Below are positions 15,758 to 24,502 of a stretch of DNA of 64,000 bases, one piece after another. The stretch's first letter is position 1. The number at the start of each line of letters is the position of its first letter. Origin of the DNA: Acidobacteria bacterium RIFCSPLOWO2_12_FULL_68_19 (GTDB taxonomy: Bacteria > Acidobacteriota > Vicinamibacteria > Vicinamibacterales > UBA2999); the NCBI GenBank assembly GCA_001767525.1, contig MELF01000038.1, forward strand, positions 30,591 to 94,590, given 5' to 3'. The notes below the pieces were generated by a model. That model had not been told where the DNA came from. It made no database searches and saw only the letters and a program-made list of their open reading frames with translations. Both the position numbers and the translations under genes were made by a program.

Positions 15758-16507
15758 TCAATGCCGCGGGTTCCAGTGCTCCGCGACGTGCGCCGCCACG
15801 CGGTCGCGCCGCTCGAATGTCTTCACGAGCACGATGCCCGCGAGAAACCCGCCCAGGTGCGCCCAGAACGCCACGCCGCCGGTTTGCGCGGAGACGACGC
15901 TCGTGACGCCGCCGGCAAACTGCAGAAGGGCCCAGTAGACGAGCATCATCCAGGCGGGAAGCGCCATCGACTGCATGAAGAACCCGAGCGGGACCATCGT
16001 GTAGACGCGGACGCGCGGGAAGAGCACGAGGTAGGCGCCCATCACGCCGCTGATCGCCCCCGAGGCGCCGACCATCGGCACCTCGGACGAGGGCCCGGAG
16101 GCCACCTGCGCGAGCGCCGCCGCCAGCCCGGTCAGCAGGTAGAACGCGACGAAGCGCGGCCGCGTCATCGAATCCTCGATGTTGTTCCCGAACAGCCACA
16201 GGAACCACATGTTGCCGAGCAGGTGCATCCACGAGCCGTGGAGGAACATCGAGGTAAGGACGTTGGAGATCTGCCGTCCCGGGTCGGTCAGGCACGCGAG
16301 CCCCTCGCCCATCGGGTACGGCGTGCCGGGCGCGAGCGACAGCGTCAGCTCGCCCGGGATGAGACCCAGCTCGCAGACCGACTCGGCCAGCGTCAGCGCG
16401 CTGCCGGCGCCCTGCACGACGAGCCACGCCAGCGTGGTCACAGCGATCAGCGCGATTGTGACGTAGGGGGTGCGCTGGGTCTGGTTCTCGTCGTGGTACG
16501 GAATCAC
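15758..16507 (-). CDS. Rhomboid-family intramembrane serine protease
   Basis: 249 residues with six hydrophobic segments. The rhomboid core is intact: HLLGN (His95, Asn99) in the second helix region, GASGAISG with catalytic Ser149, and FWAHLGGF with catalytic His217. The Arg in MTRPRF belongs to the L1/helix junction. Rhomboids cut single-span membrane proteins within the lipid bilayer. The N-terminus MIPYHDENQTQRTPYVT is the common start of this bacterial subgroup. It is a lone gene, convergent with the haem/propeller gene and divergent from the coiled-coil gene. Confidence 0.92.
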   Translation of the reverse strand: MIPYHDENQTQRTPYVTIALIAVTTLAWLVVQGAGSALTLAESVCELGLIPGELTLSLAPGTPYPMGEGLACLTDPGRQISNVLTSMFLHGSWMHLLGNMWFLWLFGNNIEDSMTRPRFVAFYLLTGLAAALAQVASGPSSEVPMVGASGAISGVMGAYLVLFPRVRVYTMVPLGFFMQSMALPAWMMLVYWALLQFAGGVTSVVSAQTGGVAFWAHLGGFLAGIVLVKTFERRDRVAAHVAEHWNPRH

Positions 16508-16744
16508 GGCCCTTCGATCATCTCACGATCCTCCCTGCGCGGATGACAACCATCTGAGTCACAACGACTTACCGGGTGGCCCCTTGCCGACTCGAGCGGC
16601 TGCCGCCTGCCTGGTCCTGCACGCCCCTGCGCACCATCGCCGCCCGGCTCCTCTTCAGTCTCCGGGGCCTGCCGGCGCGGGGCGCGCAAAGGTGGCTTGA
16701 GTGCGCCTGACTCTGCCGGTATGCTCAGGCGGCCGGAGGATCAC

Positions 16745-19468
16745 ATGCTGGATGCGCTAAGAGGACTGACGGGCGGCAAGTCGCAGAAGCAGGCCGAGGA
16801 ATTCCAGGCCCTCATCGCCGCCGCCAAGGAAGAGCGCAGCGCGCTCAACACGATGCTGACGCAGATCACGATGCGCAGCTCGCGTCTGGCCCAGATCGGG
16901 AAGACGCTGGGCGAAGTCGACGACAAGACCACCTCGACCGCGGGGCGGATCGCGGACGTCGACAAGCGTGTCGCGGGTCTCGAGGAGCGCGTTCGCTCGT
17001 TTACCGAGATCGACGCGCGCATCCAGGCGCTGCTCAAGGCGGCCAAGGACGCCCAGGACGCGGCCGAGGCGCTCGTCGCGCCCGACGGTGAGATCCAGAA
17101 GCAGCGGCAGTCGATCCAGCAGCTCTCGTCGCAGGCGCTCGAGGCGCAGGCGGCGGCCGCCGCACTCAAGAAGGAGCAGGCGACGCTCGAGGAGTTCCGA
17201 ACCGATCTCCGGCAGACGCAGGGCGAGATCGAGAGCACCCTGAAGCAGGCCGCTGCCGTCCGCGGCGAGCTCGACCAGGTCCGGGGCACCGCCGGACAGC
17301 TCGCGCAGGAGTACGCGCGGCTGCGCGACACCTCCAAGGAGGCGCGCGAGGACTCGCGCGCCGCGGCCGAGACCGTCAAGGACGTCGAGAAGAAGCTCGG
17401 GCCGCTGATGCAGCTGCAGGAGTTGAGCAAGACGACCGAGGAGAAGCTCGCCGGGCTCAACGCTCTCGCCGAGCACGTCGCCCAGAAGGCGAAGGCGCTC
17501 GAGGGCCAGAAGCACACCGTCGAACGCGCCGTCGTCGAAGCCAACCGCCTGAACGAAATGGTCTGGAACATGGACGTCCAGATCAACAAGCTCAACGAGG
17601 CGCTCAAGGAGGCGCACAAGAGCGAGGAGACGGTCTCCCGGGTCGAGGCGCTGGTCCATCAGACCAACGTGTCGGTCGAGGCGGTCACCCGCGCGCGCGA
17701 CGATCTCGCGCGGCTGTCGGTCCGGTTCGAGAAGGAAGGGCGCGTCCTCATGGACAGCCTGCGGGGATCCCTCGATCGCCTGGCGCTCGAGAAGAAGGAC
17801 ATCGACGCCATCGACTCGCGCCTGCGTGCCCTCCAGGTGGCTGCCGGCGAGGGAGAAGCGCGGATGGACGCGCTCTCCGCCAAGGAGCGCAGCCTCGCCC
17901 AGCTCCACCAGAAGATCGACGTGCTCAGCAAGGACTTCCAGACCCTCACCGCGCAGGCCGACGATCTGGCGAAGAAGCAGGCCTCGCTCGAGTCGCTGCA
18001 CGAGCGCCTCGACCAGGTCGACGAACTCGCCAAGCGCACGGCGCTCCAGCACGACTCGCTGCTGCGCGGACGGCAGGACCTGGACGCGCTGCGCCAGCAG
18101 ATCCACGAGTTCCACAAGGCCTACGCCGACATCTCGCAGCTCCGGGACACGCTGGCCGCCGACCGCACGGCGCTCGAGGCCTTCGGCGAGCGCATGACAT
18201 CGTTCATGGCGCGCACGCCGCAGCTCGACGCGACCCTCAACGCGATCAACGCGAAGCTGGGACTCGTCGAGGAGGGCGTGAGGCAGACCACGCGGCTCGG
18301 AGAGATCACCAGCCAGCTCGACGCGCAGACCGCTCAGGCCTCCTCGCGCGTTCAGTTCGTCGAGAAGCTCCAGTCGCGCATCGACGCGCTGCACACCCTC
18401 GCCGGCGACGTCGACGGGAAGCTCGCCGAGCAGCTCGCCCGCCGCAGCGAGCTGGAGACGCTCAAGAGCCAGTGCGACGCCGTCCTCGTCCAGACGCTCG
18501 ACGCGCAGCAGAAGATCGAGGCCGTGGTCGAGCGCCAGAAGAAGCTGCTTCCGCTCGCCACCAGACTCGCCTCGCTCGAGGAACAGCTCGAGCGGATCCA
18601 TGCACGCGTGAAGGACGTGAAGCGCGACGAGGCGACGGTCCGCGAACAGGACGCGCGCCTCACCGAGACGCTCGAGACGAGCCGGACGCTCGCCGCCGAG
18701 GCGAACGAGCGCATGAAGCAGGCCGAGGCGCTCAACGACGAGCTCGCCCGCGCCGCGGTGATCAAGGAAGAGCTCATCGGCGAGCTCGCCCGCATCCAGA
18801 CGCACCAGCGCGAAGCGGTCGCGCAGGTCGCCGCCACCGAGGATCAGCTCAAGCGGACCGAGACGCTCCTCAAGCAGCTCGAGCAGCGGCGGACGCAAGT
18901 GGCCTTCTCCGAGAAGAAGGTCGCCGGCGTCGAGGCCAAGGTCACCGAGCTGCTGCAGAAGGCCGCCGGGCTCGATCAGTTGATCAAGAGCATCGCCGAG
19001 CGCGAAACCGTCGTCGCCGCCGTCAAGGCGCAGGTCGAGGCCGTGCACGAGATCGGCGCGCGCGGCAAGGCCGACCTGCAGTTCGTGGCCGGGCATCGCG
19101 AGGAGGTCTCCGCGGTCAGGAAGCAGATCCAGGAGATGCTGGTGACCGCCACCGAAACCGAGGAGAAGATCGCCGCCATCGAGGCGCGGCGGCAGATGGT
19201 CGACGAGGTGCAGGCGAAGACGAACCTGATCTCGAACCTGCTCGAGGACGTCAGCGTGAACCTCGAGGCGCTCAACGAGCAGAAGACGATGATCGACCAT
19301 CTCACCGAGCAGCTCGCGCGGATCGACTTCACGATGCAGGAGGCGCAGACGGCGCTGCAGACGCTCAAGCAGGAGCGCGAGCTCGCCGAGCGTCTCGAGA
19401 AGAGCATCAAGCAGCTGCGCATGAAGACGGCGAAGGCCGAGCTGCCGCGGAAGGCCGCGACGGCGTAG
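16745..19468 (+). CDS. Large coiled-coil protein, hypothetical
   Basis: 907 residues, almost wholly heptad-patterned helix rich in Leu, Glu, Lys, Gln and Ala from residue ~10 to the end, with no Walker motifs, no membrane segment and no globular domain I can see. The N-terminus MLDALRGLTGGKSQKQAEEF is short and might be an anchor. Breaks in the heptads (for example around LVAPDGEIQKQ and DVDGKLAEQLARRSE) suggest several consecutive rods. The length is that of structural filament or SMC-arm proteins. GGAGGA at 16735-16740 supports the ATG at 16745; an ATG at 16721 is an alternative. It lies six bases before the gamma-glutamyltransferase gene, so the two are probably co-transcribed. Function unknown. 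Confidence 0.8.
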   Translation: MLDALRGLTGGKSQKQAEEFQALIAAAKEERSALNTMLTQITMRSSRLAQIGKTLGEVDDKTTSTAGRIADVDKRVAGLEERVRSFTEIDARIQALLKAAKDAQDAAEALVAPDGEIQKQRQSIQQLSSQALEAQAAAAALKKEQATLEEFRTDLRQTQGEIESTLKQAAAVRGELDQVRGTAGQLAQEYARLRDTSKEAREDSRAAAETVKDVEKKLGPLMQLQELSKTTEEKLAGLNALAEHVAQKAKALEGQKHTVERAVVEANRLNEMVWNMDVQINKLNEALKEAHKSEETVSRVEALVHQTNVSVEAVTRARDDLARLSVRFEKEGRVLMDSLRGSLDRLALEKKDIDAIDSRLRALQVAAGEGEARMDALSAKERSLAQLHQKIDVLSKDFQTLTAQADDLAKKQASLESLHERLDQVDELAKRTALQHDSLLRGRQDLDALRQQIHEFHKAYADISQLRDTLAADRTALEAFGERMTSFMARTPQLDATLNAINAKLGLVEEGVRQTTRLGEITSQLDAQTAQASSRVQFVEKLQSRIDALHTLAGDVDGKLAEQLARRSELETLKSQCDAVLVQTLDAQQKIEAVVERQKKLLPLATRLASLEEQLERIHARVKDVKRDEATVREQDARLTETLETSRTLAAEANERMKQAEALNDELARAAVIKEELIGELARIQTHQREAVAQVAATEDQLKRTETLLKQLEQRRTQVAFSEKKVAGVEAKVTELLQKAAGLDQLIKSIAERETVVAAVKAQVEAVHEIGARGKADLQFVAGHREEVSAVRKQIQEMLVTATETEEKIAAIEARRQMVDEVQAKTNLISNLLEDVSVNLEALNEQKTMIDHLTEQLARIDFTMQEAQTALQTLKQERELAERLEKSIKQLRMKTAKAELPRKAATA

Positions 19469-19474
19469 ACCACG

Positions 19475-21298
19475 ATGATGCGGGTCCGGCGGCTCGTCCT
19501 CGTCGGCGTCATCCTCGCGGGCGGCTGGGCGGCCACCGGCGCCGCGCAGTCGCCGCACCCCTTCGGCATTCCGACCGCTGAGGCGCCAAACCCCGCCGAG
19601 CGGATCGAGACGGTCCCCGGACTGCGCGCGCAGGGGTGGTCCGGGCAGGGCCGGTCCGAGGTGCTCGCGCGTCACGGCGTGGTGGCAACGAGCGACCCGC
19701 TGGCTGCGCAGGCGGGTCTCGAGATCCTGCAAAAGGGCGGCAACGCCATCGACGCGGCCGTGGCCGCCGGCGCCGTCCTCGACGTCACCTCCCAGAACGA
19801 CACCGGCATCGGCGGGGATCTGTTCGCGCTCGTCTGGTCCGCCCGGGACAGGAAGTTGTACGGCCTGGCGGCCGCCGGCTGGGCGCCGGCGGGATGGACG
19901 CCGCAGTTCTTCCGCGAACGGCTCGGCGCCGGATCCGTTCCGGGGCGCGGGGTGAACGCCGCGACGGTTCCCGGCGCCATCGCCGGCTACGACGCGCTGC
20001 TCACGCGCTTCGGCACGCTGACCTTCAAGGAGACCTTCGACCGCGCCGCTCGCCTCGCCGACCAGGGCTGGGCGCTCGCCGAGCGCCGCCACGACGACGT
20101 GCTCGGGGCCGTCGGCACGCTCCGAGCCGACCCCGAATCCGCCGAGGCGTTTCTCGTCGAGGGGCAGGCGCCGCGCCTCTACAGCATCATCCGCAATCCG
20201 CCTCTCGCGGCGGCACTGCGGCTGATGCAGCAGCAGGGGCGCCACGCCTTCTACCGCGGCGAGATCGCCGCGGCGATCGTCGAGAAGGTCCAGAGGCACG
20301 GCGGCGTCATGACGCGCGCCGACCTGGCGGAGTTCGAGCCGGAATGGGTCGAACCGATCTCGACGACCTATCACGGCTACGACGTCTTCGAGCTGCCGCC
20401 GCCAGGCCAGGGGATGGCGGCGCTCGAGATGCTCAACATCCTCGAGGTGTGCGTCCCGCGGCTCGGGTTCGACCTCGGGCGGCTCGGGCACACCAGCCCG
20501 ATGTACTGGCACCTGCTCGTCGAGGCGAAGAAGCTCGCCTACGCGGACCTGTACGCCTACAACGCCGACCCGCGCTTCTCACAGGTGCCGGCGGCGCGGC
20601 TCCTGTCGAAGGAGCACGCGGCGACGCTCTGCGGCCGGATCGACCCGAACGCCGCCTCCCCGCCCGGCGCGGCGGCGCGGACCGACGGGGGCACGATCTA
20701 CCTGGCCACGGCGGACCGCTGGGGCAACATGGTGTCGCTCATTCACAGCGTCTACAGCGTGTACGGCAGCGGCATGACGGTGGGGCGCTACGGCTTCGTC
20801 CTCCACAACCGCGGCGCGGGCTTCTCCCTCGACCCGCGCAGCCCGAACCTCGTCGCGCCGCACAAGCGGCCGTTCCACACGATCATCGCCGGCTTCGTCA
20901 TGAAGGACGGCCTGCCGCTGATGGCCTTCGGCAACATGGGCGGCAGCGTCCAGCCGGAGACGCACGCGCAGCACATGATCAACCTCGTCGATCTCGGCAT
21001 GAACGTGCAGATGACGAGCGACGCGGCGCGCTTCACGCACAGCCAGGGATCGAACCTCCTGTCGCTCGAGGCGAGTCTCTTCGGTCTGGTGGGAACGGCG
21101 CTCCGCGCCAAGGGGCACACGGTGCAGCCGGTCGACGGCGGCGCCGTCGGCGGCTATCAGGGGATCCTGTTCACGCGCGACCCGCGCCTGCCCGAGCCGA
21201 CCCTCGACCGGCGCAGCATCACCGACGACCTGCCCGTCAACGGCATCTACCGGGCCGGATCCGACCACCGCAAGGACGGACAGGCCGTCGGCTGGTAG
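19475..21298 (+). CDS. ggt: Gamma-glutamyltransferase (Ntn hydrolase)
   Basis: 607 residues with a signal peptide (TGAAQSP) and the GGT fold: VVATSDPLAAQAGLEILQKG with GGNAIDAAVA in the large chain, and DGGTIYLATADRWGN, in which Thr407 aligns with the catalytic N-terminal threonine of the small subunit after self-cleavage. The substrate-loop GGSVQPETHAQ is present in place of the usual GGSRI. Such enzymes move the gamma-glutamyl group of glutathione to water or amino acids in the periplasm. Members with the longer N-terminus and this loop may prefer other gamma-glutamyl amides or act as acylases, so substrate is open. It follows the coiled-coil gene by six bases and is followed by period-7 repeats. 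Confidence 0.88.
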   Translation: MMRVRRLVLVGVILAGGWAATGAAQSPHPFGIPTAEAPNPAERIETVPGLRAQGWSGQGRSEVLARHGVVATSDPLAAQAGLEILQKGGNAIDAAVAAGAVLDVTSQNDTGIGGDLFALVWSARDRKLYGLAAAGWAPAGWTPQFFRERLGAGSVPGRGVNAATVPGAIAGYDALLTRFGTLTFKETFDRAARLADQGWALAERRHDDVLGAVGTLRADPESAEAFLVEGQAPRLYSIIRNPPLAAALRLMQQQGRHAFYRGEIAAAIVEKVQRHGGVMTRADLAEFEPEWVEPISTTYHGYDVFELPPPGQGMAALEMLNILEVCVPRLGFDLGRLGHTSPMYWHLLVEAKKLAYADLYAYNADPRFSQVPAARLLSKEHAATLCGRIDPNAASPPGAAARTDGGTIYLATADRWGNMVSLIHSVYSVYGSGMTVGRYGFVLHNRGAGFSLDPRSPNLVAPHKRPFHTIIAGFVMKDGLPLMAFGNMGGSVQPETHAQHMINLVDLGMNVQMTSDAARFTHSQGSNLLSLEASLFGLVGTALRAKGHTVQPVDGGAVGGYQGILFTRDPRLPEPTLDRRSITDDLPVNGIYRAGSDHRKDGQAVGW

Positions 21299-21307
21299 CG
21301 GATTCGC

Positions 21308-21349
21308 CTACCACCTACCGCCTACCGGCTACCGGCTACAGGCTACCGG
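21308..21349. repeat. Period-7 tandem repeat, CTACCGG family (6 units)
   Basis: CTACCAC, CTACCGC, CTACCGG, CTACCGG, CTACAGG, CTACCGG in exact register, filling the space between the convergent gamma-glutamyltransferase and NHL genes. Same family as 22508, 23476 and 57620. Confidence 0.85.
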
Positions 21350-21356
21350 CTAGAAC

Positions 21357-22439
21357 CTACGGCCTCACTCTGACGTACTTCCTCAGCTGCTTCGGCCGGG
21401 GCTCTCCGCCGTAGATGTTGCCGTCGCGGTCCACCGCGACGAACTCGGCGCCGTTGCCCGCCGTGTCGCGCGGGTCGGCCCACGGGAACAGGATGAATTC
21501 GTTCACCCCGCCGGTGCGGGCCTCGCCGATCCGAATCCCCATGTCCCATCCCGGATTCTGCACGTCGTCGGACTCCGAGTCGGCAACGAGGATCCGGCCG
21601 CGATCGTCGAAGAAGACGCCGCTCGGCCGGCCGAACTGCGTCCACTGCGCGAGGAACTTTCCGTCCTGGTCGAAGATCTGGACGCGGTTGTTGAAGCGGT
21701 CGGCGACGAAGAGCCGTCCCTGCGCGTCGAGCGCGATGGCATGCAGCGTGCGGAACTCGCCCGGAGCGTAGCCGGTCTTCCCCCAGCTCGTGATGAACTT
21801 GCCGTCCTTGGAGAACTTGACCACCCGGTTGTTGCCGTTCTCGTTGTGGCCGTCGGCCACGAACACGTCGCCGTTGCGGCCCACGACGACGTCGGCCGGC
21901 GAGTTGAAGTGGGCCGGGCCGTCGCCCGCCATGCCGGCCATGCCGAGCGTCATGAGCACCTTGCCCTGGGGGCTGAACTTGACCACCTGGTGCCCCCGCT
22001 TGTCACCTTTCGGGATCCGCTGCGGCGCGACGGCGTCGGTGATCCACACGTTGCCGTCCGGGTCGACCTCGATGCCGTGCGGCCAGATGAACATGCCGCC
22101 GCCGAAGCTGGTGACGACCGTCCCGTCGGGCGCGAACTTGTAGACCGCGTCCACCTTCGAGTCGCGGCATTCGTCGCCGAACCGGGCCGGGTCCGCCAGC
22201 GCCTCGCACCGGACGACCGCCCAGATGTGCCGGCCGTCGCGGTCGATCGTCACGTCGCCCACGGCGCCCATGGCGCGGCCGCCCGGCAGCTTCGCCCAGC
22301 TCTCTACCATGCGGTAGGGGTTGGGAAGAGCCTGCGCCGACACGGCGCCGCCGGTCCCGGCCGCCGCGGCGAGCGCCAGCACTCCCGCCAGGGCGAACGC
22401 CGGCGTCTTCAGAGATAGTCCTCGCTGTGCCTCTCCCAT
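21357..22439 (-). CDS. Secreted NHL-repeat beta-propeller protein
   Basis: 360 residues: signal peptide (GGAVSAQAL) and a six-bladed NHL propeller, with repeats such as PHGIEVDPDGNVWITDAV, PADVVVGRNGDVFVADG, LHAIALDAQGRLFVADR and PSGVFFDDRGRILVADSE, each followed by NRVVKF or NRVQIF. The fold resembles peptidyl-alpha-hydroxyglycine alpha-amidating lyase (the PAL half of PAM), but the metal and Arg residues cannot be checked by eye. Related proteins in this window are at 27660 and 53432. Probably periplasmic; no substrate known. It is divergent from the gene at 22583, with a period-7 repeat between. Confidence 0.82.
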   Translation of the reverse strand: MGEAQRGLSLKTPAFALAGVLALAAAAGTGGAVSAQALPNPYRMVESWAKLPGGRAMGAVGDVTIDRDGRHIWAVVRCEALADPARFGDECRDSKVDAVYKFAPDGTVVTSFGGGMFIWPHGIEVDPDGNVWITDAVAPQRIPKGDKRGHQVVKFSPQGKVLMTLGMAGMAGDGPAHFNSPADVVVGRNGDVFVADGHNENGNNRVVKFSKDGKFITSWGKTGYAPGEFRTLHAIALDAQGRLFVADRFNNRVQIFDQDGKFLAQWTQFGRPSGVFFDDRGRILVADSESDDVQNPGWDMGIRIGEARTGGVNEFILFPWADPRDTAGNGAEFVAVDRDGNIYGGEPRPKQLRKYVRVRP

Positions 22440-22507
22440 CGCTGCACCTCGTTGTCAGATTGCGGAGTCAGTTGTATACCAGATCGTCGATAATGCCGCA
22501 CGGCCGG

Positions 22508-22570
22508 CCGGTAGCCGGTAGGTGGTAGCCGGTAGGTGGTAGCCGGTAGCCGGTAGTCGGCAGCTGGCAG
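22508..22570. repeat. Period-7 tandem repeat, CCGGTAG family (9 units)
   Basis: CCGGTAG, CCGGTAG, GTGGTAG, CCGGTAG, GTGGTAG, CCGGTAG, CCGGTAG, TCGGCAG, CTGGCAG: the reverse complement of the CTACCGG family. It ends two bases before the ribosome binding site of the gene at 22583. Confidence 0.85.
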
Positions 22571-22582
22571 CGGAGGTGTGAT

Positions 22583-23434
22583 GTGACGAAAGGCCTCATG
22601 GTCGTAGCCACCGTCCTGGGACTCGCCGCCGCGGTTCTGGTGCAGGCGCAGGGACAGCCCCAGCCGCAGGAAGAGCGGGTGCGTGGGATTCCGGCCGGTC
22701 CGCCCGGTCCGGTGACGACCGACCCGAAGATCATCAATCTGCCCGTGCCGCGGCTCCATGACGGGAAGCCCGATCTGACGGGCCCGTGGGTCGGGGGAGG
22801 CTCCGACGCGGACATCGAGCGCGAAGGCGGGCTGAAGCCGGGCGAGCTGCCGCTGCTGCCCTGGGCGCGCGAGCTGCGAGCCGCACGCGAAAAGGTGACC
22901 TACGAGGAGCCGTACATCTATTGCCTGCCGATGAGCGTACCGCGGGTCAATCCGTACCCCTGGACGTTCTCGATGTCGTACACGTCGAAGGGACTCACAT
23001 ATATCTACCTGCTGCACGAGACCGGCGACGCCGGCGCGCACCGCGTGGTGTACATGGACGGCCGCAGGCATCCCGCCGCCGACCGTCTGTTCCCGACCTG
23101 GTGGGGGCACTCGATTGGATCGTGGGACGGCGACACGCTCGTGATCGACACCGTCGGCTACAACGACAAGTTCTGGTTCGACGCTCGCGGAACTCCGCAC
23201 ACCGAGCAGCTGCATACGATCGAACGGTGGACCCGCATCACCAACGGGAGGCTCGTCAACGACTTCACGCTGGACGATCCAGGAGCATTCTCGCGTCCGG
23301 TGCAGCTCAGGTTCGAGGCGAAGCTCGCGGCGCCGGGCATCGACCTGCTGGAGTACATCTGCACCGAGAACAATCAGGTGGGCATCGCCGGCGGGTACTA
23401 CCTGAACAGCGACGGCAAGGTCGAGAAGAGATAG
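22583..23434 (+). CDS. Secreted 'PDLTGPW' family protein, hypothetical
   Basis: 283 residues from a GTG preceded by GGAGG at 22572-22576. Signal peptide to about VLVQAQG, then LHDGKPDLTGPWVGGG, a YCLPMSVPR segment, and the family core TWWGHSIGSWDGDTLVIDTV, YNDKFWFDARGTPHTEQLHT, RWTRITNGRL. It is a shorter paralogue of the proteins at 6196, 55406 and 56630. The conserved Trp, Asp and His residues suggest ligand or metal binding, yet no member is characterised to my knowledge. It is flanked on both sides by CTACCGG-family repeats. Confidence 0.75.
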   Translation: MTKGLMVVATVLGLAAAVLVQAQGQPQPQEERVRGIPAGPPGPVTTDPKIINLPVPRLHDGKPDLTGPWVGGGSDADIEREGGLKPGELPLLPWARELRAAREKVTYEEPYIYCLPMSVPRVNPYPWTFSMSYTSKGLTYIYLLHETGDAGAHRVVYMDGRRHPAADRLFPTWWGHSIGSWDGDTLVIDTVGYNDKFWFDARGTPHTEQLHTIERWTRITNGRLVNDFTLDDPGAFSRPVQLRFEAKLAAPGIDLLEYICTENNQVGIAGGYYLNSDGKVEKR

Positions 23435-23475
23435 GCCGTCGGTCGGTGGGCGGTAGAGGGAACCAATCGCTGGAC

Positions 23476-23610
23476 TGGCTACCGCCTACCGCCTACCTAC
23501 CGGCTACCGCCTACCGCCTACCTACCGGCTACCGCCTACCGGCTACCTACCGGCTACCGCCTACCGCCTACCGGCTACCTACCGGCTACCGGCTACCGGC
23601 TACCGGCTAC
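23476..23610. repeat. Long CTACCGG-family repeat tract with a super-unit
   Basis: About 135 bases of CTACCGG and CTACCGC heptamers, punctuated by 4-base CTAC insertions that reset the register and create longer super-units of roughly 25 bases (CTACCGG CTACCGC CTACCGC CTAC). Lies between convergent genes. Confidence 0.9.
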
Positions 23611-23620
23611 GAGCTGGTGC

Positions 23621-24502
23621 CTACGTTCCCCGTCCCCACAGCGCGCAGTAGCGGCGCAGCGCGAAGATCAGGTTCGCTTCGTACCCTGGCCACTTCTCGT
23701 ACTTGGGCAGCTTCAGCTCCTTCTCCACCGGCTCCCAGCAGCGTCCCTGCTGCGCCTCTGCCTTGACGGCGGCCGAGACGTCCTGCAGGAACTGGAGCTG
23801 CTCCTGCGCGTCCTTCTTCGTCCCCAGCCGGTTGTTCGGCGCGCCGGGATGTCCCGGGATCAGGCGGTCCCAGTCCATCGACATGATCTGCTTGATCGAC
23901 TGCTCCGCTTCGAACGGATAGAAGTCGATCAGGCCGCGGCCCGGCAGCGCCCCGACCGGAATCAGGTCGACCAGGAAGATGACCCGTTCCTTCGGCAGCC
24001 TCATGACAAGCGTGCTGTCGGAGTGGTTCAGGCCCACATACGTGAGCTCGACCGCGGTGCCGCCCAAGGTGATCGTACGGCTCTTGTCGAACGTCTCGTC
24101 CGGCAGCACCGTGTTGGGATCGTTCAGCACCTTGAGGCGCTCGAGCGCCCGCCGGTGCGCCACGACCCTGGCGCCCGCCTCCTTGAAGGCGCGGCCGCCG
24201 GCGATGTGATCGAAGTGATGATGGCTGTACACGAGGTAGCGAATCGGCTGGTTCGTGACCTTCCTGATTTCCGCCAGGTACTGCGCCCCCCCCTGGGGCC
24301 GTCCGTATCCGACCGGGTCGGTGGCGATCACCCCCTCACTGGTGACGATGAACATCGCCTGACTGTTCTGGTTGCGGAAGGTGTAGACGTTGTCGGTGCC
24401 GTCCACCTTCTTCACCTCGATCTGGGGCGCCTGCTGTCCCTGCGACCACGCCGGTGTGGCCAGCAGGAGACCGGCGAGCGCCGTGAGCACTGTCCGCTTC
24501 AT
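23621..24502 (-). CDS. Metallo-beta-lactamase-fold hydrolase, secreted
   Basis: 293 residues: signal peptide (TPAWSQGQ) and an MBL core with the zinc motif H94-H-H96-F-D98-H99, followed by GLNHSDSTLV (third His region) and LIPGHPGAP. The LxxSHHHFDHIAG pattern and the 'bifunctional' style N-terminus (NVYTFRNQNSQAMFIVTSEG) are typical of secreted quinoprotein-relay/cyclase-like MBL proteins rather than true beta-lactamases. Its start overlaps the stop of the upstream B3-like gene (ATGA, 24499-24502), so the two are translationally coupled and likely act together. Confidence 0.85.
   Translation of the reverse strand: MKRTVLTALAGLLLATPAWSQGQQAPQIEVKKVDGTDNVYTFRNQNSQAMFIVTSEGVIATDPVGYGRPQGGAQYLAEIRKVTNQPIRYLVYSHHHFDHIAGGRAFKEAGARVVAHRRALERLKVLNDPNTVLPDETFDKSRTITLGGTAVELTYVGLNHSDSTLVMRLPKERVIFLVDLIPVGALPGRGLIDFYPFEAEQSIKQIMSMDWDRLIPGHPGAPNNRLGTKKDAQEQLQFLQDVSAAVKAEAQQGRCWEPVEKELKLPKYEKWPGYEANLIFALRRYCALWGRGT

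Noticed and set aside
16757..20512. A 1251-codon open frame on the minus strand across the coiled-coil and ggt genes
   Set aside because: It is antisense to two well-supported genes, has a monotonous Leu/Arg/Glu composition from GC-rich codon bias, and no recognisable domain.
23476..23610. CRISPR array
   Set aside because: The tract repeats every 7 bases with no unique spacers, and there are no cas genes in the window.
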